From CAG-390 sp045544735 (GTDB taxonomy: Bacteria; Bacillota; Clostridia; Oscillospirales; CAG-272), in the NCBI GenBank assembly GCA_045544735.1, contig JAZPZM010000122.1, forward strand, positions 1 to 22,485: a DNA stretch of 22,485 bases, read 5' to 3'. Within the stretch, counting starts at the first letter, position 1, and every line of letters starts with the position of its first letter. A program made the translations under genes and the position numbers. Below the pieces are notes generated by a model. It searched no databases. It was not told the DNA's origin and worked only from the letters and a program-made list of their open reading frames with translations. Below, piece after piece: positions 14,992-21,819 of the stretch.

Positions 14992-15029
14992 AAAAAATAA
15001 CACCCCGACTAAATCGAGGTGTTATTTTT
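14992..15029. terminator. Bidirectional terminator-like hairpin
   Basis: AAAAAATAACACC (14992-15004) pairs with its complement (15018-15029), with an inner CGA/TCG pair. T-runs follow on both strands. It is the second of three stacked hairpins in the 14879-15172 gap, which holds no gene. Confidence 0.65.
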
Positions 15030-15112
15030 GACAGTTTTCGAGGTTACTCTGTTGAGGTCATCATAAACATAACACATTTTGGTTGAATTTGCAAATACCA
15101 CGTAATGAAAAA

Positions 15113-15136
15113 CAACCGCACCCGAAAGTGCGGTTG
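15113..15136 (-). terminator. Intrinsic terminator of the 179-aa lipoprotein gene
   Basis: CAACCGCAC (15113-15121) pairs with 15128-15136; on the minus strand TTTTTC follows. Confidence 0.85.
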
Positions 15137-15172
15137 AATGTTATGTACTTTTGATTTTAGTTGGATTTATGT

Positions 15173-15712
15173 TTATGAAAAAGTATAAAATTCTCCATAA
15201 TACTTTTCGAGGAAACCGCCCCAATCACCGATTGCTTCATCAACGTCCGAATATAATTCCATAGAAACGTAAAAGCCGATAAAGATCAACGTATTATTAC
15301 TATCGTTATAAGCAAATCGCTTAAAAGAGTACGGGAATTTATTAGAATCCACGTCATTATCGTAAAAGATATAATCATTATGCTGAACTGCCATATCATC
15401 CGATAACGCCAGGGTCTCCATTGCATATTGTTTTGCCATTAAGTATACGTCATCATCATACTGCAAATACATGAAAGCTCTTTCGCATACTTCGAAGCCA
15501 GGCATTTTTTCGGACATTGAAAAAAAGTAATTGCCATCTTTATACGTAAACGTTTCAATAAAATTGTCGGGAATTAAACCGTCGCATAATCCAACACTGG
15601 ATGTATTGACACTAAAATTTTCCAACCCCTGTATTACATAATGAGAGCCGCATGAGCTCAAAAACAAGCATGTAAAACATATAAGAAGTATAATAGCTAT
15701 GACTTTTTTCAT
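15173..15712 (-). CDS. Lipoprotein of unknown function (179 aa)
   Basis: The N-terminus is a classic lipoprotein signal: MKK, hydrophobic 4-19, lipobox LSSC with lipidated Cys21. The mature part is acidic and rich in Y, F and D, likely mixed alpha/beta, with no family I can name. AAAGGAGG lies six bases before the ATG. A near-consensus promoter sits upstream, whose -35 is flush with the edge of the duplicated 118-bp block; the gene has its own terminator. It is similar in size and style to the lipoprotein at 15918-16508, though I see no clear sequence match. Confidence 0.82.
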   Translation of the reverse strand: MKKVIAIILLICFTCLFLSSCGSHYVIQGLENFSVNTSSVGLCDGLIPDNFIETFTYKDGNYFFSMSEKMPGFEVCERAFMYLQYDDDVYLMAKQYAMETLALSDDMAVQHNDYIFYDNDVDSNKFPYSFKRFAYNDSNNTLIFIGFYVSMELYSDVDEAIGDWGGFLEKYYGEFYTFS

Positions 15713-15743
15713 AAAAATCCTCCTTTAGTTTTTGATTGCGGTC

Positions 15744-15772
15744 ATTATAGCACAAAAATTCAGGTGTGTCAC
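15744..15772 (-). promoter_or_regulatory. Promoter of the 179-aa lipoprotein gene
   Basis: On the minus strand, GTGACA (15767-15772) and perfect TATAAT (15744-15749) are 17 bp apart with a TGC extended -10. The duplicated block begins at 15773, the base next to the -35. Confidence 0.85.
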
Positions 15773-15833
15773 CGCCCATTTTCACACCCGCATCGCACTC
15801 GCGAAGCAACTTTATCGTATCCTGTTCTATCAT
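15773..15833 (-). pseudogene. 5' fragment of the ferritin-like gene
   Basis: The frame starts MIEQDTIKLLRECDAGVKMG exactly as the gene at 14227, with the same RBS, then breaks off at the repeat edge. The frame stays open for about 70 more unrelated codons, through the lipoprotein promoter and into the lipoprotein gene in another frame, so it is a truncated head rather than a functional gene. Confidence 0.8.
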
Positions 15834-15890
15834 TTCGGAATCCTTTCTGACGTAGTACAAAAAGTATTCCACGCCGTGATAGAATTTATG
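15773..15890. repeat. 118-bp direct repeat, copy B
   Basis: Second copy of 14167-14284, with two substitutions. On its upstream side, weaker similarity reaches the stop codon of the lipoprotein gene at 15918, so copy B sits directly downstream of that gene. Confidence 0.93.
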
Positions 15891-15917
15891 TTTCAAAATG
15901 AGAATATTGGTTTTACA

Positions 15918-16508
15918 CTATGCTATGAATCCGTTTTCCTTTAATATTTCCAAAAGCGACGGCGAGATAACGTACGCCTCATCCGTACCAAACCCTATGC
16001 ACCAGCCGCTGCCGTCAAAAAACAATGACGCTCTTATCTTTAGGTTGGGGTGCTTTTCGGAGCACATAGTTATCCCTTTTTCACCTTGTGATTGCGTAAA
16101 ATAATTATATTCAAGGCTATCCCCCGTCATTGCCTCCGAAAAAACGATCTTATCCGACGTTCCCTCAATAACAAAGACCTCGGAGCCGTAATCATAGCCT
16201 TGCTTCAAATAAACCTCTTGCCCTCCGCCAACGCCGAATACGTAATCGGGAGCTTCCATTGTGTCGGAATAATAGCGGGTAGAAAAAGGAAAGCTGTAAT
16301 ACCGGCCTAATTCAATATCCTTCTCGTTTAGCTCGTGATCCATTATACCGCAAAAAAGTCGGGAAGCATAATATTCGGCACCCTGATAAAGCAAAACGCC
16401 GCCACCGTCGCCTTCTATAAGCTCTACGTTTTCAGAGTAATCGGAGCATGCGCCGAGAGAAAGCACAATAACAACGATAATGCATAATGCTAAAATACGT
16501 TTTTTCAT
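15918..16508 (-). CDS. Lipoprotein of unknown function (196 aa)
   Basis: I choose the ATG at 16508 because AAGGAG lies six bases upstream; the longer frame to 16583 would run through its own promoter. MKKR plus a hydrophobic core and lipobox LGAC (Cys21) mark an exported lipoprotein. The mature part is probably beta-rich, with glycine turns (GDGGG, GVGGG), and has no recognised domain. A perfect-consensus promoter lies upstream and a 17-bp palindrome lies just beyond it. No terminator follows, so transcripts may run through copy B of the repeat into the next lipoprotein gene. Confidence 0.82.
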   Translation of the reverse strand: MKKRILALCIIVVIVLSLGACSDYSENVELIEGDGGGVLLYQGAEYYASRLFCGIMDHELNEKDIELGRYYSFPFSTRYYSDTMEAPDYVFGVGGGQEVYLKQGYDYGSEVFVIEGTSDKIVFSEAMTGDSLEYNYFTQSQGEKGITMCSEKHPNLKIRASLFFDGSGWCIGFGTDEAYVISPSLLEILKENGFIA

Positions 16509-16554
16509 CGTCTGCTCCTTCCTTATCTGTAAAAATTTATAACGAGTACATCTT

Positions 16555-16583
16555 ATTATATCACGATATGCAAAGCGTGTCAA
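16555..16583 (-). promoter_or_regulatory. Consensus promoter of the 196-aa lipoprotein gene
   Basis: On the minus strand, TTGACA (16578-16583) and TATAAT (16555-16560) with a 17-bp spacer and TGA extended -10. Confidence 0.9.
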
Positions 16584-16597
16584 CGAGCGATCCTAAA

Positions 16598-16614
16598 GTA
16601 GAGAAATTCTCTAC
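16598..16614. promoter_or_regulatory. 17-bp palindrome between divergent promoters
   Basis: GTAGAGAAATTCTCTAC is a perfect odd palindrome, 14 bp beyond the -35 of the lipoprotein promoter and upstream of the marR promoter. The form fits a dimeric regulator site; the binding protein is unknown. Confidence 0.55.
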
Positions 16615-16681
16615 CTATAGTGTAATTCACTTTGAAATTTCACTATTTTGGAATAATTAAGTAAATATTCATAAACATTAT

Positions 16682-16710
16682 TTGACTTTTCAACAAGTTT
16701 GTGATATACT
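16682..16710 (+). promoter_or_regulatory. Promoter of the marR-GT8-plsC-crtO operon
   Basis: TTGACT (16682-16687) and TATACT (16705-16710), 17-bp spacer with TGA extended -10. The whole spacer is the operator-like sequence TTTCAACAAGTTTGTG. Confidence 0.88.
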
Positions 16711-16745
16711 GTAGGGGCGCTTGTTTAAATTTCAACAAGTTGAAA
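16688..16745 (+). promoter_or_regulatory. Paired MarR-type operator candidates
   Basis: TTTCAACAAGTT occurs at 16688-16699, between -35 and -10, and again at 16730-16741, where it expands to the dyad TTTCAACAAGTTGAAA (16730-16745) overlapping the marR ribosome site. The copies are 42 bp apart, about four helical turns, so both would face the same side of the DNA. This suggests autorepression by the downstream MarR protein; inferred. Confidence 0.7.
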
Positions 16746-16755
16746 GGATCTGAAA

Positions 16756-17190
16756 ATGAAGGAACGCTTTGAAACGTTTACGGTTTTGATCAATAAAATA
16801 AGCAGAAATATCAAAAGGATTAAAAATCAGGAGATGGCGGAATACGGGCTTCGCAGTACGCACGTTTCGTGCCTGTATTACCTGTATTCCAAAAGGTCCG
16901 TTACGGCGACAGAGCTGTGCGAAAAGTGCGAGGAGGATAAGGCGACGATATCGCGCTCGCTTGATTTTCTTGAAAGCAACGGCTACCTTACTTGCGACGC
17001 AAAGCACGCCAAACGCTACAGAAGTCCCCTCGTTCTGACCGAAAAAGGAATGGAAGCGGGAAAGCGGATTACGGACAAGGTAAACCGTGTTCTTGAAAAG
17101 ACCGGCATAGGACTTACCGAGGAGGAAAGAGCCGCGTTTTACCGCTATCTTTCCATCATCAGCCGCAACCTTGAAAGCTGCGTCGGCTAA
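16756..17190 (+). CDS. MarR-family transcriptional regulator
   Basis: A 144-aa winged-helix dimeric DNA-binding protein. Helices at 3-40 and 110-142 form the dimer interface; the HTH is about 50-75 (TATELCEKCEEDKATISRSL) and the wing about 80-95 (DAKHAKRYRSPLVLTEKG), a normal MarR layout and length. AAAGGA lies nine bases before the ATG and overlaps a dyad. It is first in the operon with GT8, PlsC-like and CrtO-like genes and probably represses them until a ligand, possibly a lipid or phenolic, is bound. It could also act on the divergent lipoprotein promoter. Confidence 0.92.
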   Translation: MKERFETFTVLINKISRNIKRIKNQEMAEYGLRSTHVSCLYYLYSKRSVTATELCEKCEEDKATISRSLDFLESNGYLTCDAKHAKRYRSPLVLTEKGMEAGKRITDKVNRVLEKTGIGLTEEERAAFYRYLSIISRNLESCVG

Positions 17191-17235
17191 TCCCCCGACG
17201 TATCACTTGCGCTTTTATTTGGAGGTATAAATATC

Positions 17236-18183
17236 GTGTTAAATTTAACGCCCCGCGACAAAAACGAGATACCGATCTTTTTCTCGACGGACGACAATTA
17301 CATTCCCTACCTTGATATTGCGATAGCGTCGCTTATCGAGAATGCGTCCAAGGAGTACGAATACAAGATAATCGTTTTAAATACGGGCCTTGAGCAAGAA
17401 AACGTAAATAAAATTATGAGAAACGAGCGCGACGGCTTTGCCATCGAGTTCGTAAACATATCCGCAGAGGTGGAAAAAATAAAAAAGAGCCTAAAAAACG
17501 TCTACCATTTTTCCGTCGTAACGTATTACAGGCTTTTTATCGCTTCCCTATTCCCTACATACGATAAGATAGTGTATCTTGATTGCGATCTGGTCGTGCT
17601 CGGCGACGTGTCCGAGCTTTACCACACCGACCTCGGTGATAATATTTTGGGCGCAGCACCCGAAGAGTTCATCCGAAACACGAAGGAATTCCGCCTTTAC
17701 GTGAACAAGTCGCTCGGAGTTGACCACTCCACCTACGTCAACGCGGGAGTTTTGGTCATCAACCTCGTCGCGTTCAGAGAGCATAGGATAATGGAGCAAT
17801 TCATCGAGCTTATCACCGCGTACGATTTCGACCTGCTCGATCCCGATCAGGCGTATCTGAACTATCTTTGCCGCGGCAGAATACGCGTTCTGCCAAACGG
17901 CTGGAACAAGGAGCCGATGACTATTCCCTGCGAGGGAAAGAAGAATATCGTGCATTACGCACTATACAAAAAGCCGTGGCAGTACGACGACGTTATCGAC
18001 GGCGAGTATTTCTGGCAGTATGCAAAGCGCTCCCCCTTCTACGAGATGATTTTGGAAAGAAAAGACTCCTTCGGAGACAAGGAACGCGCCGAAAACGATG
18101 CCATGGCGAAGGAGATATTGCTCCACGCGCTAAAGATCGTGGACTCCGAGGAAACGTTTGTCAAAAAGCTTTCTAATAATTGA
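17236..18183 (+). CDS. Family 8 glycosyltransferase
   Basis: A 315-aa GT-A fold retaining glycosyltransferase of the LgtC/GspA type, moving glucose or galactose from a UDP-sugar. Seen: N-terminal FSTDDNY nucleotide loop, metal-binding Asp116-x-Asp118 in YLDCDLVV, NAGVLVIN (169-176), LDPDQAYLN (201-209) and the C-terminal His240-Tyr plus KPW (246-248). No signal peptide; a basic/amphipathic tail could bring it to the membrane. GTG start with GGAGG ten bases upstream. It sits 45 bp after marR and 9 bp before a PlsC-like gene, so its acceptor is probably a lipid or glycolipid; that is inferred from context. Confidence 0.93.
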   Translation: MLNLTPRDKNEIPIFFSTDDNYIPYLDIAIASLIENASKEYEYKIIVLNTGLEQENVNKIMRNERDGFAIEFVNISAEVEKIKKSLKNVYHFSVVTYYRLFIASLFPTYDKIVYLDCDLVVLGDVSELYHTDLGDNILGAAPEEFIRNTKEFRLYVNKSLGVDHSTYVNAGVLVINLVAFREHRIMEQFIELITAYDFDLLDPDQAYLNYLCRGRIRVLPNGWNKEPMTIPCEGKKNIVHYALYKKPWQYDDVIDGEYFWQYAKRSPFYEMILERKDSFGDKERAENDAMAKEILLHALKIVDSEETFVKKLSNN

Positions 18184-18192
18184 GGACGGAAT

Positions 18193-19035
18193 ATGGAAAG
18201 ATCAGCCCACAAGCTTGAGCTTTTAAGAAGAATAGCCGAGCTTGAAAAAAAACAGCTTTGGCATCTTGACGTCGAGGACGACCCCGAAACGTATCCGTTG
18301 ATGCCCGACGATATAGACTATCTGAACGAAAAGCTCTCAAACAAAATAAAAAACAAAATAGCCAATCTTCTCGGAACGCGCTTCTTTGACAAGATGATAG
18401 CAAGCGGGCAGCTCGTTATCAAGGAGATACGCGGCATTGAAAACTTCACCGCCGTAAAAGGCGGCAAGATCGTGACCTGCAACCATTTCAGCGTCGGAGA
18501 TAACTACGCGGTCTGGATGGCTCTGCGCGAGCATATGGACGGCAAGATGCTATATAAGGTCATCAGAGAGGGAAACTATACCAATCCCCCAAAGCCCTTC
18601 GGGCTTTTTATGCGGCATTGTAACACGCTTCCGCTTTCAAGCCAACCGTCGACGATGCGCAAGTTCTTTAAAGCCGTAAAAACGCTTCTCGGCAGAGGCG
18701 AAACGATACTCATTTACCCCGAACAAGGAATGTGGTGGAACTACCGCAAGCCGCGTCCGATGCAGGACGGCGCATTCTCGCTTGCCGTGCATAACAAAGT
18801 CCCCGTCGTGCCGATATTCATCACTATGGAGGACGGAAACGCTCTTGACGGCGACGGCTTTCCCGTGCAGGAGTTCACGCTCCATATTCTGCCCGCCATC
18901 TACCCCGACGCGAGCCTTCGTCTGGGCGAAGCCAAGGTGAAAATGAGCGAGCAAAACTACGCCGCGTGGGTCGAGGTGTACGAAGAATTCTACGGCAAAA
19001 AGCTCGTTTACGCCGACGCGGAGGAGGCAAAATGA
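18193..19035 (+). CDS. PlsC-like 1-acyl-glycerol-phosphate-type acyltransferase
   Basis: A 280-aa membrane-associated acyltransferase of the LPLAT superfamily. The catalytic motif Asn97-His98-x4-Asp103 (NHFSVGD) is intact. Block III reads YPEQGMWW (175-182) where EGTR/EGxS is usual, so acceptor binding may differ from true PlsC. The GAFSLA segment and the later PVVPI motif fit block IV. An N-terminal charged extension of about 60 residues precedes the domain, and no strong TM is evident. It overlaps the next gene by ATGA (19032-19035). In this operon it probably acylates a glycolipid or lipid intermediate with acyl-ACP or acyl-CoA; the acceptor is unknown. Confidence 0.88.
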   Translation: MERSAHKLELLRRIAELEKKQLWHLDVEDDPETYPLMPDDIDYLNEKLSNKIKNKIANLLGTRFFDKMIASGQLVIKEIRGIENFTAVKGGKIVTCNHFSVGDNYAVWMALREHMDGKMLYKVIREGNYTNPPKPFGLFMRHCNTLPLSSQPSTMRKFFKAVKTLLGRGETILIYPEQGMWWNYRKPRPMQDGAFSLAVHNKVPVVPIFITMEDGNALDGDGFPVQEFTLHILPAIYPDASLRLGEAKVKMSEQNYAAWVEVYEEFYGKKLVYADAEEAK

Positions 19036-19604
19036 AGCTGTACCTTTCGGTCATCGGCATCGCAATGGCGGTAGTCGCGGCTCTGAATCTTATTTTTGAG
19101 GTCGCGCCGTGGTATTACGTTATAGCGGCGGTCATATGGTGTACGGCGTTGCAATTTGCCCTTGACGGACTCCTCGCCATTATCATACGCATCACGCCCG
19201 ACAGATATTTCGGCGCGGATGACCCGCACTTTACCGTATCGGAAAGCGCGCAAGCGCTATACAAAAAGCTTCAGGTGCGCCGCTGGAAGGACAAGGTCTG
19301 GGAGCTTGGCGGACTTGGCGGCTTTAGCAAAAAAAGCCTCAAAGAGCCTACGAACCCCAAATATATCGAGAAATTCATTATCGAATGCAACAAGGGCGTA
19401 GTTACGCACAGACTCAGCTACCCCATCGGCTTTTTGGCTATGCTGACCGTCGACGGTCTCTGCGCTTTTACCATCGCCCTCCCCATCGCCGTAGTGAACG
19501 TATTTTTGAACGTACTGCCCACGCTCGTTCTAAGGTACAACACTCCTCTCTTGCAAAAGCTTTTGTTGCGAATGAACAAAAAAGCTGCTTTAGCTGCTGA
19601 ATAA
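19032..19604 (+). CDS. CrtO-like (glycosyl-diaponeurosporenoate acyltransferase family) membrane protein
   Basis: A 190-aa membrane protein. The start is the ATG of the ATGA overlap, with GGAGG just upstream. TM segments lie at about 3-22, 27-52 and 130-168. The cytoplasmic loop carries WKDKVWELGG (85-94), GGFSKKSL (96-103) and YIEKFIIECNKGVVTH (111-126), matching the W-K-D ... G-G-F-x-K-K-x-L ... E-x-x-x-x-x-x-x-H pattern I associate with the CrtO acyltransferase of staphyloxanthin synthesis, which acylates a sugar on a glycosylated lipid. No carotenoid genes occur here, so the acceptor is probably a GT8-made glycolipid rather than a carotenoid. Last gene of the operon. Confidence 0.75.
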   Translation: MKLYLSVIGIAMAVVAALNLIFEVAPWYYVIAAVIWCTALQFALDGLLAIIIRITPDRYFGADDPHFTVSESAQALYKKLQVRRWKDKVWELGGLGGFSKKSLKEPTNPKYIEKFIIECNKGVVTHRLSYPIGFLAMLTVDGLCAFTIALPIAVVNVFLNVLPTLVLRYNTPLLQKLLLRMNKKAALAAE

Positions 19605-19607
19605 TTC

Positions 19608-19645
19608 AAAAACGCGCGGGGAGCCTCGGCTCTCCGGACGTTTTT
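19608..19645. terminator. Bidirectional terminator between convergent units
   Basis: AAAAACG (19608-19614) pairs with CGTTTTT (19639-19645) around an inner GGGGAGCC/GGCTCTCC stem. It ends the marR operon on plus and the 624-aa protein gene on minus. Confidence 0.8.
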
Positions 19646-19661
19646 CGCTCATCCGCAGAGC

Positions 19662-21536
19662 TTATCGCCTTGCGGAGCTTTTCTTTTTCATTACGATAAC
19701 GCTTACTGCGGCAACTGCGGCGACGGCTATCACGCCCACCGCAATACCGATGATAAGACCTATCTGAATATCATTGTCCTGATTAGCATCGGGAGCTTGT
19801 GTCTCCACGGGCTTCTCGTCAATGACCTTTTCGCCGCACTTGATGCATTCCGTTCCGCCCTCGATATCCTTCCAAGCGTGGATGCAGAAGTCTATGCTCG
19901 TGGGATAATTTTCTGCAAAATACGCCGCGTCCTTATCCTCGTAGCCGCTTGGCGCGGGGATAGGCTTGGTACACGCCGAATCGTCAAACCAGCCCTTGTC
20001 GGGAACATAATGGTCGCTTGAAGCGTTCGTCCTTACGCTGACCTTTGATACGTTCAGGTCGGAATCGTAACAAACACTGACACCCTCGTCCGTGCGAAAG
20101 ACCGCTTGCGACGTAAGGATTCCGTTTACGTAGGTATCGGTGTATTCAATATCCTCATCCGCGGATTTCGGATAAATCACGTCCACCTTGTTCTCGGCGA
20201 GAAAAACGCTGACGCTTCTTTCCGTCTGCTCGTCGTAAACGAAACAAGACAACAGCGTCCCGTCGCAATCGTAACGCATACTGTATTCGTAGCAATTCTC
20301 ACCTATACAACTTTCGCCGTCAAAGATGAATTCAAGCTGCTTTATGTCCTCGTTTTCAATCTCAAACGTATTTCTGCCGTTTGCCGTATTATGGTTAATA
20401 AATCCTTTAGTTTTCGATTTTACATTTAAATCGCATTCCCCGATACATGGGAGTGTAAATATTCCGTTTTCATATTCAGTAATAATTTTTTGGGGAAAGC
20501 TTGACGTGATCGCGTTTGCGTCAATGCCGAGCTGCGCAAGGGTAAGCACGGGCTGTGCCGCGAAGGACGGCAGAGCTATAGTGGGAAGACGGTAAATGAT
20601 AGCGCTGCAGGTCGAGCAGGTGTCGTATTCATCCCCCGCGGTCAATTTGTGTCCGAGCGGCTCACCGTTCTCTCTGAAGCATTTTTCGCAGGTGCTCGGC
20701 ACGTCGCAAAGAGGCGCGGACCACTGATGAGCGCAACCGATGTCGGTCGGCAGGCGTTTTTTCAGATCTTCAAGCGTCACGTTCTCAAAGCCCTGCGGAG
20801 CATTCACGGGGATCTCGCCATTTATGTCCTCACACCATCCCTTATCGGGGATAAAGTAAACGTATTCGCCCGTGTCATTAATAGCTATGTCAACGTACAG
20901 GAGCGTACCGTCCGCGCCGTAATTTGCCCAAATCGCCTCGTTTCCCGTGTGCAGCGCTACGGTTTGTTCGTTGAGAACGCCTTGTGCGTACGTATCGTCC
21001 ACTTCAAGACCCGCGCGAAGGCTGTAACAAACTTCAACGAGCTTATCGCCGTATCCCTCCTCAGGATACAGCGTAACAAGACTTTGGTGACCCTCAACAT
21101 AATTCTCAAATATTACAAGACCGCGCTTTCCGTCAAGCTCATATTCGGCAGTCCACAAATAGGATTGAGCAGATATCGAAATGCTCCCCGCGGAATTGTA
21201 TTCCTCGACGGAAACGTCAAATTCCCAATATCCGTCAACGAGCTTGCCATGGTGATAGTCATAGTTCAAGGTGTCAACGTAGCTTGCCTCCGCTCCGCCG
21301 ACGTCCTTGATATAAAGAACCCCGTTTTCATACTTCACCTCGTTGATTTCAGGGAAGCAAGCAAGAAGCTCGTCGTACGGGATTTTCGCATCCTCAAGCG
21401 TGGGGTATGCCTTGAGCGGAAAGGTGAACTCAGGCAAGCTCACCTTGCCCTCCTCGGCAGAGCTGCCAAGTGCGAAAAACGCCCCGAGCGACGCTACGAG
21501 CGTAAGACAAAGAATGAATGATAAGATTTTTTTCAT
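19662..21536 (-). CDS. Secreted, C-terminally membrane-anchored protein with duplicated domain
   Basis: A 624-aa surface protein. I use the ATG at 21536 (GGGAGG five bases upstream). Signal peptide 1-27. Two related units follow, about 33-310 and 330-580; both contain LP-x-x-x-x-P near the start, FP plus YENG, TY-x-x-G-[IV]-L, VPDKGW or IPDKGW, and end in a His-x-Trp and Cys-x-x-Cys module (CAHQW ... CEKC; CIHAW ... CIKCGE) that may bind zinc. A TETQAP-like linker, a hydrophobic span (about 591-614) and KKKSSARR anchor it. Single gene with its own promoter. It belongs to no domain family I can name; adhesion or substrate capture is only a guess. Confidence 0.8.
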   Translation of the reverse strand: MKKILSFILCLTLVASLGAFFALGSSAEEGKVSLPEFTFPLKAYPTLEDAKIPYDELLACFPEINEVKYENGVLYIKDVGGAEASYVDTLNYDYHHGKLVDGYWEFDVSVEEYNSAGSISISAQSYLWTAEYELDGKRGLVIFENYVEGHQSLVTLYPEEGYGDKLVEVCYSLRAGLEVDDTYAQGVLNEQTVALHTGNEAIWANYGADGTLLYVDIAINDTGEYVYFIPDKGWCEDINGEIPVNAPQGFENVTLEDLKKRLPTDIGCAHQWSAPLCDVPSTCEKCFRENGEPLGHKLTAGDEYDTCSTCSAIIYRLPTIALPSFAAQPVLTLAQLGIDANAITSSFPQKIITEYENGIFTLPCIGECDLNVKSKTKGFINHNTANGRNTFEIENEDIKQLEFIFDGESCIGENCYEYSMRYDCDGTLLSCFVYDEQTERSVSVFLAENKVDVIYPKSADEDIEYTDTYVNGILTSQAVFRTDEGVSVCYDSDLNVSKVSVRTNASSDHYVPDKGWFDDSACTKPIPAPSGYEDKDAAYFAENYPTSIDFCIHAWKDIEGGTECIKCGEKVIDEKPVETQAPDANQDNDIQIGLIIGIAVGVIAVAAVAAVSVIVMKKKSSARR

Positions 21537-21597
21537 AATGACCTCCCGATGAGAAACAAGCATACCTTCGCCGCCCTCATCCGTTTCTGTTTATTTG

Positions 21598-21626
21598 ATT
21601 ATACCACGCTTGACAAAAAATTTCAA
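21598..21626 (-). promoter_or_regulatory. Promoter of the 624-aa surface protein gene
   Basis: On the minus strand, TTGAAA (21621-21626) and TATAAT (21598-21603), 17-bp spacer ending in TGG. Confidence 0.87.
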
Positions 21627-21695
21627 GCCGTTAATTGTTAAAACAGCCCCAAACGCTGTTGAATTGTCAATGATGGGTGACACATTATTCAGAAA

Positions 21696-21764
21696 TACTT
21701 GTCAAGGTGGAGATTGTAAAGTTTTCGAAGGTCGAAAAGTTTACAATACTACCTTGACAAAGTA
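21696..21764. repeat. 69-bp imperfect hairpin element
   Basis: Two 33-base arms (21696-21728 and 21732-21764) pair with few interruptions: TTGTCAAGGT/ACCTTGACAA outside, ATTGTAAA/TTTACAAT in the middle, TTTTCGA/TCGAAAA at the tip, AGG loop. It has no T-tract and lies between a terminator and a promoter. It looks like a short mobile-element remnant or a regulator site cluster. Confidence 0.6.
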
Positions 21765-21778
21765 CCAAAGAAAAACAA

Positions 21779-21808
21779 CCGCTGAGGGATCTCACGAAAC
21801 CTCAGCGG
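21779..21808 (-). terminator. Intrinsic terminator of the GNAT gene
   Basis: CCGCTGAGG (21779-21787) pairs with 21800-21808, followed on minus by TTGTTTTTC. It lies 11 bp past the stop codon. Confidence 0.9.
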
Positions 21809-21819
21809 CGTTTTTACGT

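Noticed and set aside
16509..16583. 25-residue N-terminal extension of the 196-aa lipoprotein
   Set aside because: It overlaps the TTGACA/TATAAT promoter, and the lipoprotein signal begins at the ATG at 16508 with a good RBS.
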